From assembly GCA_012799755.1 (NCBI GenBank), contig JAAZKQ010000309.1, forward strand, positions 1-5,180: a stretch of DNA of 5,180 bases, given 5' to 3'. Below, one piece after another: positions 1-4,869 of the stretch. Below the pieces are notes generated by a model, which made no database searches, had not been told where the DNA came from, and saw nothing but the letters and a program-made list of their open reading frames with translations. Source of the DNA: Lentisphaerota bacterium. GTDB lineage: Bacteria; Verrucomicrobiota; Lentisphaeria; Oligosphaerales; Oligosphaeraceae. The position numbers were made by a program, and so were the translations under genes. The first letter of the stretch is position 1; every line of letters starts with the position of its first letter.

Positions 1-73
1 GCGCCGCCCTGGGTAGGCGTCCCCCAAAAATTGCACGCTGTAAGCGTGCCACATAGCAGACACGGAAGATGGG
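1..73 (+). repeat. Structured hairpin repeat, copy A (truncated by the window start)
   Basis: This segment aligns almost without gaps to the reverse complement of 907-983 (copy B). Shared landmarks are GCGCCGCCC[T/C]GGGT, then a GCAC-hairpin, then ACATAGC and GAAGATGG. The hairpin is GCACGC (33-38), loop TGTAA (39-43), GCGTGC (44-49). In copy B the stem is GCACCC/GGGTGC with the same loop. The CCCTGGG at 8-14 probably pairs with a CCCAGGG-type arm left of the window, as the corresponding arms do in copy B. It is a dispersed palindromic repeat; a role as RNA or as DNA is not known. Confidence 0.75.
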
Positions 74-111
74 TTCCATTACAAGGCAACAGGCAATGGC
101 TGTTATCAATC

Positions 112-125
112 GGTAACCGGTTACC
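112..125. promoter_or_regulatory. Perfect 14-bp palindrome, candidate operator
   Basis: GGTAACCGGTTACC is perfectly self-complementary with a central CCGG. It lies about 30 nt upstream of the proposed promoter of the gene at 237 and directly abuts a TTGACA hexamer at 126-131. Palindromes with a central CG and AACC/GGTT half-sites are typical of LacI-family operators. No such regulator is encoded in the window, so the identity of the binding protein is inference only. Confidence 0.45.
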
Positions 126-155
126 TTGACATAAGTCATGCCGGCTACAATGTCT

Positions 156-183
156 TTGATATTTGCCACGGGTGTGTTACACT
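156..183 (+). promoter_or_regulatory. Candidate sigma70 promoter of the orphan gene
   Basis: TTGATA (156-161, 5 of 6 to the -35 consensus) is followed after 16 nt by TACACT (178-183, 4 of 6), with a TG dinucleotide placed as in an extended -10. Transcription would begin near 190, leaving a leader of roughly 45 nt before the start at 237. A second pair, TTGACA at 126-131 and TACAAT at 146-151, has better hexamers but a 14-nt spacer, which is too short for a normal promoter. Confidence 0.4.
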
Positions 184-223
184 ACGTTATGGGTGGTGAC
201 AGAATGGTTGCCAAGTCCCAGGC

Positions 224-230
224 AAGGAGG
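224..230 (+). promoter_or_regulatory. Ribosome binding site that sets the start of the orphan gene
   Basis: AAGGAGG is a full Shine-Dalgarno sequence, 6 nt before the ATG at 237. The in-frame upstream starts at 138 and 204 have nothing comparable, and the one at 138 would lie upstream of the proposed promoter. The start at 237 is therefore preferred. Confidence 0.8.
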
Positions 231-236
231 CAAGCC

Positions 237-572
237 ATGGATATGACTCAATACAAAACCATAGTGAGGATGGAAGTCTTCATTGGGCTTTTTTCCGTCC
301 GATACAAATACTCGATTGGAGACACTGTCTTTACCAAAACGCCGAGATACCTGAAATGGCTTTCCGAAGAGGAAATGCGAAGCCGGCTCACCCTTGAGGT
401 CTGCGGCGCCAGCAAGGAACTCAAGGGTGAATGGAAGGCAGTGTATGACAAGCGCGGCGAAGTCGTAGCTAAGTACTTCCCCACCGAAGAGGAAAAAGAA
501 AGAAAGCGCAAAATTGACGAGGCGTACGAAGAGACGATGGACATTTGCCTTTGTTCCGCAGGTTTTCTCTAA
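237..572 (+). CDS. Hypothetical protein, 111 aa, family not recognised
   Basis: I do not recognise this protein. Starting at 237 it has 111 residues with no signal peptide or membrane segment, so it is probably cytoplasmic. The N-terminal two thirds look like a small mixed or beta-rich fold, with IVRMEVFIGLFSVRYKYSIG near residues 9-28 and LTLEVCGASKELKGEWKAVY near 51-70. A highly charged helix follows at about 83-101 (EEEKERKRKIDEAYEET) and then a short Cys-containing tail ending CLCSAGFL. The evidence that it is real is contextual: a perfect Shine-Dalgarno, an upstream promoter and palindrome, and an intrinsic terminator 20 nt after the stop. It forms a single-gene transcription unit between inverted repeats A and B. 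Its less GC-biased codon use, compared with the genes from 1387 on, suits an acquired gene. A function cannot be given. Confidence 0.72.
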   Translation: MDMTQYKTIVRMEVFIGLFSVRYKYSIGDTVFTKTPRYLKWLSEEEMRSRLTLEVCGASKELKGEWKAVYDKRGEVVAKYFPTEEEKERKRKIDEAYEETMDICLCSAGFL

Positions 573-592
573 TCCAGTAATTGACTCCAGTG

Positions 593-630
593 GCCGTATC
601 CGCGTATTGGATACGGCTTTTTTATTTTTT
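593..630 (+). terminator. Intrinsic terminator of the orphan gene
   Basis: A perfect 9-bp stem, GCCGTATCC (593-601) with GGATACGGC (609-617), has a 7-nt loop and is followed by TTTTTT, A, TTTTTT (618-630). It starts 20 nt after the stop of the gene at 237-572. The T-tract lies on the plus-strand side only, so it acts for that gene. It overlaps the stop codon of the minus-strand remnant at 622-624. Confidence 0.92.
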
Positions 631-831
631 GCTTTGGGCGGCCATCTGCTTGAACACCTCGACGGCCTCTTCGCGGCTGATTACCACGACATTGCTTTGG
701 CGGCGCGGGGCATAGGGATTTAATGCGTCGGCCTTGACGGGCGACTTGCCCTTGGGTCGGTTGATGTTGATGATGGTGGCCAGGAGCACGGGGTCTTCGG
801 CCAGCTTGGCGAGCAAAGCATCGTAGGTCTG
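622..831 (-). pseudogene. 3' remnant of a gene, possibly a phage tail-assembly-type protein
   Basis: The last 69 residues of a long minus-strand frame look like ordinary protein: QTYDALLAKLAEDP, then LLATIININRPKGKSPVKAD, ALNPYAPRR, VVVISREEAVEVFKQMA and a stop at 622-624. The pattern of a helix containing an N-x-N-R/KGK segment, then a '(D)xNPY' motif, recalls small tail-assembly chaperone proteins that follow the major tail protein in siphophages. That match is from memory and is tentative. Upstream of residue Q (831) the same frame passes into minisatellite and hairpin repeat and yields low-complexity VDSVDR-type residues. The original 5' part, including any start codon or ribosome binding site, is therefore missing. 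I regard it as a truncated gene or decayed prophage fragment. It could still be translated as a fusion, since the frame stays open to 1281. Confidence 0.5.
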
Positions 832-849
832 ACAAGTAGACAAGCACAC

Positions 850-880
850 CCTGTCCACCCTGTCCACAGAGTCCACCCTG
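850..880. repeat. Minisatellite, small left block
   Basis: This 31-nt block has the same TCCACC/TGTCCACAGAG composition as the main array. It is identical base for base to 1063-1093, including the irregular start with two adjacent CCTGTCCAC 9-mers. The two copies flank the segment that carries hairpin repeat B as a direct repeat. Confidence 0.85.
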
Positions 881-906
881 TAAGCGGTCACTCTTTGGAC
901 AACACT

Positions 907-1050
907 CCATCTTTCGTGTTTGCTATGTCGCACCCTTACAGGGTGCAATTTCGGCGGAACGCTCCACCCGGGGCGGCGCGCACCTTCAGTGCGCTTGCCC
1001 CGGGCTGATATATTTCGCGCCTTCAGCGCTCTTGCCGCTTCGCGGCCAGG
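907..1050 (-). repeat. Structured hairpin repeat, copy B (full length, inverted relative to A)
   Basis: The element has four consecutive hairpins. GCACCC (930-935) pairs with GGGTGC (941-946) around TTACA. A long composite stem, CCCGGGGC (967-974) with GCCCCGGG (997-1004), encloses a second stem GCGCAC (978-983) / GTGCGC (989-994) with loop CTTCA. GCGC (1017-1020) pairs with GCGC (1026-1029), again around CTTCA. GCCGC (1034-1038) pairs with GCGGC (1042-1046) around TTC. The portion 907-983 matches copy A in reverse complement. It carries no transposase, so it would have to be mobilised, if at all, by an enzyme encoded elsewhere, as REP- or MITE-type repeats are. It lies inside the minisatellite. 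Confidence 0.8.
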
Positions 1051-1062
1051 AATATTGGGAGT

Positions 1063-1260
1063 CCTGTCCACCCTGTCCACAGAGTCCACCCTGTCCACAG
1101 AGTCCACCCCGTCCACAGAGTCCACCCCGTCCACAGAGCCCACCCTGTCCACAGAGCCCACCTTGTCCACAGAGCCCACCTTGTCCACAGAGCCCACCTT
1201 GTCCACAGAGTCCACCCTGTCCACAGAGTCCACCCCGTTCACAGAGTCCACCCTGTCCAC
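1063..1260. repeat. 18-bp minisatellite, main array of about 11 units
   Basis: Ten full 18-nt units, AGAG[T/C]CCACC[C/T][T/C]GT[C/T]CAC, run from 1081 to 1260 with no insertions or deletions, preceded by a nearly complete unit at 1063-1080. Each unit is itself two related 9-mers ending in (T/C)CCAC. Variants are clustered (three consecutive CCTTGT units at 1153-1206, two consecutive CCCCGT units at 1099-1134), as expected from local unit duplication. Because 18 is a multiple of three and no unit contains a stop, several frames on both strands are open across the array. Those open frames are not evidence of coding. There are no unique spacers, so it is not CRISPR. Confidence 0.95.
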
Positions 1261-1386
1261 CCCACCAAAGAAACCAGCCATTTTTTCGCGTAATGACCAA
1301 TCTGGCCGCGTCGGGTGCTATATTACGTATTTTTCCATGGGGCGGAGCTTTTCCAGTAATTTTTTCACGTCATTGAGGACCTTTGC

Positions 1387-2328
1387 ATGGCAGGCATCTT
1401 GCGCAGTATTCTGGAGGCAGTCGGGCACACGCCCCTGGTGGAGTTGCAGCGGCTGACGAGGCCGGAGGATGCGCGGGTTCTGGTGAAGGTCGAGGGCCTC
1501 AATGTCGGCGGCAGCATCAAGACGCGCACAGCCCTGAACATGATTGAGGCAGCCGAGGCACAGGGACTGATTGGGCCGGGTTCGGTGATCATTGAACCAA
1601 CCAGCGGCAACCAGGGCATCGGCCTGGCCTTGGTCTGCTGTTTAAAGCGCTACCGCTGCATTATCGTCATGCCGGACTCCGTGAGCGTCGAGCGACAAAA
1701 CCTGATGAAACTCTACGGCGCTGAAATCGTCATTGTCCCCGACCACAACAACATCGGCGAATGCATTGAACGCTGCATGGAGCGCGCGCAGGAGCTGCGC
1801 GACAGCATCCCTGGCGGCTTCGTGCCGCAGCAATTCGAAAACCCGAATAATCCGGCCGTGCATCGCGACAAAACCGCGGTGGAAATCCTTGAACAGCTCG
1901 GCGACAGGCAGCTGGACGCCTTCTGCAGCGGTTTTGGCACCGGCGGTACGCTTAGTGGCATTGGCGGAACGCTGCGTGAGCGCTTTCCAGCCATGCAGAT
2001 TGTCGTGGTCGAGCCGGAAAACGCCGCGATACTGGCCGGCGGCGCCATCGGTACGCATTTGCAGATGGGCATTGGCGATGGTATCATCCCCCCGAATCTG
2101 GATACCAGCCTGATTGACGAGCAGATGATTGTCAGTGACGACGAGGCGCTGGACATCGCGCGGCAGCTGGCTTTGCAGGAAGGACTGCCGGCGGGCATTT
2201 CCAGCGGCAGCAATGTCGCCGGCGCCCTGCGCCTGGCGCGGCGCCTCGGCGCGGGCAAAACGGTGCTGACAGTCCTGCCGGATTCTTATGACCGCTATTA
2301 TTCGACGCCGCTGTTCACCAACCTCTGA
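1387..2328 (+). CDS. cysK: Cysteine synthase (O-acetylserine sulfhydrylase), PLP-dependent
   Basis: The product makes L-cysteine from O-acetylserine and sulfide in the cytoplasm, and belongs to the fold-type II PLP enzymes. Its 313 residues are the usual length. In order one sees the N-terminal GHTPLVEL (13-20); the PLP-lysine motif GGSIKTR, with Lys45 as the expected Schiff-base residue; the substrate loop TSGNQG (72-77); QQFENPNNPAVHR (148-160); the phosphate-binding loop GTGGT (184-188); GISSG (270-274), the position of the serine that contacts the pyridine nitrogen; and the C-terminal PDSYDRYYSTPLF. Two motifs differ from textbook CysK: NVGGSIKTR where NPGGSVKDR is usual, and TSGNQG where TSGNTG is usual. 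GAGGA at 1375-1379 lies 7 nt before the ATG, which supports this start. A weak TATATT at 1319-1324 could be a -10 box, but no good -35 is seen. CysM or a cystathionine beta-synthase-like activity is possible. Confidence 0.88.
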   Translation: MAGILRSILEAVGHTPLVELQRLTRPEDARVLVKVEGLNVGGSIKTRTALNMIEAAEAQGLIGPGSVIIEPTSGNQGIGLALVCCLKRYRCIIVMPDSVSVERQNLMKLYGAEIVIVPDHNNIGECIERCMERAQELRDSIPGGFVPQQFENPNNPAVHRDKTAVEILEQLGDRQLDAFCSGFGTGGTLSGIGGTLRERFPAMQIVVVEPENAAILAGGAIGTHLQMGIGDGIIPPNLDTSLIDEQMIVSDDEALDIARQLALQEGLPAGISSGSNVAGALRLARRLGAGKTVLTVLPDSYDRYYSTPLFTNL

Positions 2329-2401
2329 AGCCGCCCCGCGCGCAACTCCCCTGCGAATCTTACGGCGCTCGCAGTGGGCAAAAGCAATGTGATAATGCAT
2401 G

Positions 2402-2408
2402 AAAGGAG
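2402..2408 (+). promoter_or_regulatory. Ribosome binding site of the tolB-like gene
   Basis: AAAGGAG lies 6 nt before the ATG at 2415 and confirms that start. The 86 nt between the cysteine synthase stop and this ATG show no stem followed by a T-tract, so read-through from the upstream gene is likely. Confidence 0.75.
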
Positions 2409-2414
2409 CCTGAG

Positions 2415-3614
2415 ATGCTTAGCAAATTACAAATCACCGTGGCAGCCCTGCTCATGAGCTTGGCGCTGTTGGCCCAGACGGAACAACGCACCGAAGTGAT
2501 CAAGACGGTGACGGACAACCCGACCGCCGGCGTCGTCAGCTACGAAGGCAACCCGGCAGTGGGCGCCAAACTGAAGGAAATGCTGATCCGCAGCGGCTGG
2601 GTGCGCCTGCTGCCTGACGCCCAGGCCAACCAGGCGATGATCAAGATTCGCGCCAAGAGCTACGACGTCGGCGGCATTCACTTGCAGACCCAGGTGGATA
2701 CCAGCGAGAAATCCTTCAGCACCAGCCAGCGCGGCGAGCAGTCGTCACTGGTGGTTTTTGAGACGGTGGACGAGATTCTGCGCCAACTCTTCAAGGTGCC
2801 GTCATTCTGCACACGCAAGATTGCCTTCGTGATGCCTGGGCGCAACAACCTCAAAGAGATTTACAGTTGCTACCTGGACGGTTCCGGGCAAGAACGCATC
2901 ACCCACAACAACGCCATCAGTACCGAGCCGTCCTGGGGACATAGCCGCGGCTTGGTCTATACCCTGGCCAAGGACAACGCGCTGAGCGTGGTCTTGGTGG
3001 ACTTGAATCGCCAGCGGCAGCGGGTTGTCTCCCGGGCGCGCGGCCTCAATGCCAGCGCGGCATTGTCCGCAGACGGTCGCAGGGTGGCGCTGTCCATGAG
3101 TCGTGACAACAGCGTAGACCTCTACGTGCTGGATTTGGCCACCAATGAGCTGCAACGCCTCAGCAAAGACAGCCATGTGGAGTCGTCGCCCGTGTGGTCG
3201 CCGGATGGCACTCAAATCTGCTACGTATCTGATCGCCTGGGCATACCGCAGTTATACACGATTGACGCCAAAGAGGGCAGCACCCCCAAACGGTTGCGTT
3301 TGGGTGGCGGCGAGGCGGTGTCGCCGGACTGGTCGCCGGTGAGCAATCGCCTCTGTTACGCGACCAGACAAGGCAGCCAGTACGTCATCAGCGTCCTTGA
3401 TATGAAAGACCCCAACGCACGACCGGAAGTCGTGACCCTGGCTGCCGGCGACTGGGAGGCGCCCTCCTGGGGCCCCGATGGCCGCCACTTGGTCTGCACC
3501 CGTCGCAGCGGTCGCAGTCGTGACCTCTACCTGGTTGACACGTGGCTGAAGACCTTCACCGCCATCTCTGAGGGAGCCAACGTCTCACTCCCTGCCTGGA
3601 CGCCGGGTTTCTAA
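2415..3614 (+). CDS. tolB: TolB-like periplasmic beta-propeller protein
   Basis: TolB is the periplasmic propeller of the Tol-Pal system, which links the inner membrane, peptidoglycan and the outer-membrane lipoprotein Pal and supports envelope integrity and constriction. This 399-residue protein begins with a Sec signal peptide (K4, hydrophobic 7-20, probable cleavage after LLA at 18-20). Residues about 30-130 resemble the TolB N-terminal domain (NPAVGAKLKEMLIRSGWVRL near 46-65). From about 134 on there are WD40-like TolB blades, with blade signatures EPSWGHSRGLVYT (171-183), SPVWSPDGTQICYVSDR (258-274), SPDWSPVSNRLCYATR (303-318), APSWGPDGRHLVCTRR (349-364) and LPAWTPGF (392-399). The family is usually around 430 residues, so this one is slightly short, mostly at the ends. 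No pal, tolA, tolQ or tolR is visible within the window. Other periplasmic PD40-propeller proteins are an alternative, but the N-terminal domain favours TolB. Confidence 0.85.
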   Translation: MLSKLQITVAALLMSLALLAQTEQRTEVIKTVTDNPTAGVVSYEGNPAVGAKLKEMLIRSGWVRLLPDAQANQAMIKIRAKSYDVGGIHLQTQVDTSEKSFSTSQRGEQSSLVVFETVDEILRQLFKVPSFCTRKIAFVMPGRNNLKEIYSCYLDGSGQERITHNNAISTEPSWGHSRGLVYTLAKDNALSVVLVDLNRQRQRVVSRARGLNASAALSADGRRVALSMSRDNSVDLYVLDLATNELQRLSKDSHVESSPVWSPDGTQICYVSDRLGIPQLYTIDAKEGSTPKRLRLGGGEAVSPDWSPVSNRLCYATRQGSQYVISVLDMKDPNARPEVVTLAAGDWEAPSWGPDGRHLVCTRRSGRSRDLYLVDTWLKTFTAISEGANVSLPAWTPGF

Positions 3615-3663
3615 GCACGACCCCCCAGGAGCGGCGCCAAGCGCTGAGCAAGCAACAAGGTCT

Positions 3664-3698
3664 GCGGGGCGGTTGCTGAGCGGCCGCCCCGCTTTTTT
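3664..3698 (+). terminator. Intrinsic terminator of the cysK-tolB unit
   Basis: A perfect 9-bp GC stem, GCGGGGCGG (3664-3672) with CCGCCCCGC (3684-3692), has an 11-nt loop and is followed directly by TTTTTT (3693-3698). It lies 50 nt after the tolB stop. Confidence 0.93.
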
Positions 3699-3879
3699 GC
3701 CCAGCAGCCGTGCGTGTCAGCCGATATCGGAAAAAATCTGCGAGAAAAAGTGTTTAATGTGCGACGTTTTGTGGTGAACGCTCGTACGCTTTCAAGCTGT
3801 TGTAGTTGGAATTGCTCCCACGGGAGCAAGCAGTCACCCGTTGATATTGTGGACCAAGATGTCAGCAAACGGACAACTT

Positions 3880-3965
3880 GGCGCCGTAGGCGCTTAACCA
3901 TGCTTAACCCCAGGCTTCAGCCTGGGGATAGGCATACCCCAAAAAAAGGTGCCCCGTGGGGCACC
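3880..3965. repeat. Hairpin-rich repeat, copy C (diverged relative of A and B)
   Basis: Three hairpins follow one another: GCGCC (3881-3885) / GGCGC (3889-3893); CCCCAGGC (3908-3915) / GCCTGGGG (3920-3927) with a TTCA loop; and GGTGCCCC (3948-3955) / GGGGCACC (3958-3965). Between the second and third lie ATAGGCATACCCC and seven A residues. Repeat A has the same order: CCCTGGG, TAGGCGTCCCCC, an A-run, then a hairpin. On the minus strand the last stem followed by seven T residues would read as an intrinsic terminator, but no minus-strand gene enters it. It is better read as part of the repeat. Confidence 0.65.
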
Positions 3966-4162
3966 ACCGGACATCTGACAAATGCAACTACTTTGTCGAA
4001 TCTCCCGCATTCTATCACAAGATTTCACACATGACCGATAATGAAGCTCAGAACGCCAAGTAGTTTCGAATAGAACGGAGATGACAGTCTTTCCTAAAGT
4101 GTTTTTTCACAGACTATTACACACAATAAACATCTATTTTTGCATCTACGCCGGTTTTCACG

Positions 4163-4216
4163 GGCACTGCAAAAAATCGCAAAAACGACATAGAAATAAT
4201 TGTTTTTTGCAGTGCC
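4163..4216. promoter_or_regulatory. Perfect 14-bp inverted repeat upstream of the regulator gene
   Basis: GGCACTGCAAAAAA (4163-4176) and TTTTTTGCAGTGCC (4203-4216) are exact reverse complements with a 26-nt AT-rich spacer. The pair lies 36 nt upstream of the proposed -35 of the XRE gene. It could be a two-site operator bound by a dimeric regulator, perhaps the XRE protein itself, or a hairpin. The choice between these is inference. Confidence 0.55.
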
Positions 4217-4251
4217 TTACAGGAATTAATCGCAAGCTGTCAGCAATATCA

Positions 4252-4279
4252 TTCACTTTTTTGCGTTATAGCGTATAGT
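4252..4279 (+). promoter_or_regulatory. Candidate sigma70 promoter of the XRE regulator gene
   Basis: TTCACT (4252-4257, 4 of 6) is followed after 16 nt by TATAGT (4274-4279, 5 of 6). Transcription would begin near 4286 and leave a leader of about 70 nt. The overlapping near-repeats GTTATAGC and GTATAG mean the exact -10 is uncertain. Confidence 0.45.
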
Positions 4280-4345
4280 CACCGCCGTGACGCCCAGGCG
4301 AATACGTCATCAGTGATTTTTTGATTGTTCATTCCGAATATCCCA

Positions 4346-4351
4346 GTGGAG
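4346..4351 (+). promoter_or_regulatory. Ribosome binding site that sets the start of the XRE gene
   Basis: GTGGAG, with a GGAG core, lies 6 nt before the ATG at 4358. The alternative in-frame start 11 codons upstream, at 4325, is a TTG without a Shine-Dalgarno sequence. It would add residues ahead of the conserved domain that nothing requires. Confidence 0.65.
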
Positions 4352-4357
4352 ACGTCC

Positions 4358-4840
4358 ATGACAAAGCGCGAAGCCTATAATTTGTCCGAGATTGGTGCCC
4401 GTTTGAAGTTGATCCGCGCCCGTCAGCGCCTGACCCAGGCAAAGATGGCCCAGGAGCTGGGCATCAGCCTCAGCCACTATTCCAAGCTGGAGGTCGGCAT
4501 TGGCGGCATGAGCCATGGCTTGATTTTTGCGCTCTGCCGGCGCTTTGGCATCAACGAGGCCTGGCTGGTCTATGGCGAAGGCGAGGCGCCTGATTTTTCG
4601 CTGGTGACCGACGAGACCTCTGCGGCGGAATGCAGTGGCAATAGCGGCAAGAAATTGCTGGCTGATGACAACTCGCTGGCGCTAGTTGAGTCCATTATCA
4701 TTTTGCTGGAAAACAACGGGCTGCGTGAGTTGGCCGAAAAGATCGCTCAGGCCATGGCCATCCCGACGACACGCGCGCTGGCTATGCTCGTATGCGAAAA
4801 GCTCCGCAATCCCGAAAAAGAAGCAAACAGGAATGACTGA
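4358..4840 (+). CDS. XRE (Cro/C1-type) helix-turn-helix transcriptional regulator
   Basis: This is a 160-residue DNA-binding protein, probably a cytoplasmic repressor acting as a dimer. Residues 12-72 form a standard HTH_3 domain: IGARLKLIRARQRLTQAKMA begins it; TQAKMAQEL (26-34) and SLSHYSKLE (37-45) are the two helices of the motif; GINEAWLVYGEGE (64-76) is the usual end of the domain in phage-type repressors. A polar linker (about 77-104) leads to a helical C-terminal segment, NSLALVESIIILLENNGLRE and following, that may serve in dimerisation. There is no LexA-like Ser/Lys peptidase domain, so RecA-induced cleavage is not expected. The gene stands alone with its own promoter and a long inverted repeat upstream, which could be the site of autoregulation. 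Its targets are unknown. Confidence 0.85.
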   Translation: MTKREAYNLSEIGARLKLIRARQRLTQAKMAQELGISLSHYSKLEVGIGGMSHGLIFALCRRFGINEAWLVYGEGEAPDFSLVTDETSAAECSGNSGKKLLADDNSLALVESIIILLENNGLRELAEKIAQAMAIPTTRALAMLVCEKLRNPEKEANRND

Positions 4841-4869
4841 GAGGCCAGGCCTCTTGTTCTGTTGTGCGG

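Larger units (their letters stand above)
3699..4251. other. Intergenic region without a convincing gene
   Basis: Open frames here (up to about 100 codons on either strand) lack ribosome binding sites, run through hairpin repeats and have no protein-like composition. Apart from repeat C and the long inverted repeat listed separately, I see two small symmetries. One is a compact hairpin, TTGCTCCC (3812-3819) with GGGAGCAA (3822-3829). The other is an 8-bp inverted repeat, AACTACTT (3986-3993) with AAGTAGTT (4058-4065), 64 nt apart. From about 3970 the DNA becomes clearly more AT-rich, which suits the regulatory region of the downstream regulator gene. No tRNA cloverleaf was found. Confidence 0.6.

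Noticed and set aside
1063..1260. CRISPR array.
   Set aside because: The repeats are contiguous 18-mers without unique spacers, and no cas gene is present.
1063..1260. Replication origin.
   Set aside because: DnaA-box-like units occur, but there is no AT-rich unwinding element and no dnaA/dnaN/gidA context. The composition is that of a minisatellite.
920..1456. Plus-strand open frames across the minisatellite giving LSTEST- or CPQSPP-type repeats.
   Set aside because: They exist only because the 18-bp unit has no stop codons. They lack ribosome binding sites, cross hairpin repeat B or the spacer DNA, and one runs into the cysteine synthase gene in the wrong frame.
2391..2396. GATAAT as a -10 box for tolB.
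   Set aside because: Transcription would begin at the ribosome binding site itself, and there is no -35 at the right distance.
3941..3965. Minus-strand intrinsic terminator (stem followed by seven T residues on the minus strand).
   Set aside because: No minus-strand gene exists between 3966 and 4357 to be terminated. The stem and A-run match the architecture of the repeat family.
3611..4034. Overlapping open frames on both strands after tolB (3611-3901 minus, 3714-4034 plus).
   Set aside because: No ribosome binding sites and no recognisable protein character. The minus frame covers the tolB terminator and the plus frame covers hairpin repeat C.
3990..4075. Possible tRNA, because of TCGAAT motifs resembling a T-loop.
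   Set aside because: No acceptor, D or anticodon stems can be drawn around either motif, and no CCA end is present.
4081..4278. 65-codon plus-strand frame.
   Set aside because: GGAG directly abuts the ATG without a usable spacer. The residues are an unlikely mix, and the frame contains the perfect inverted repeat and the promoter of the XRE gene.
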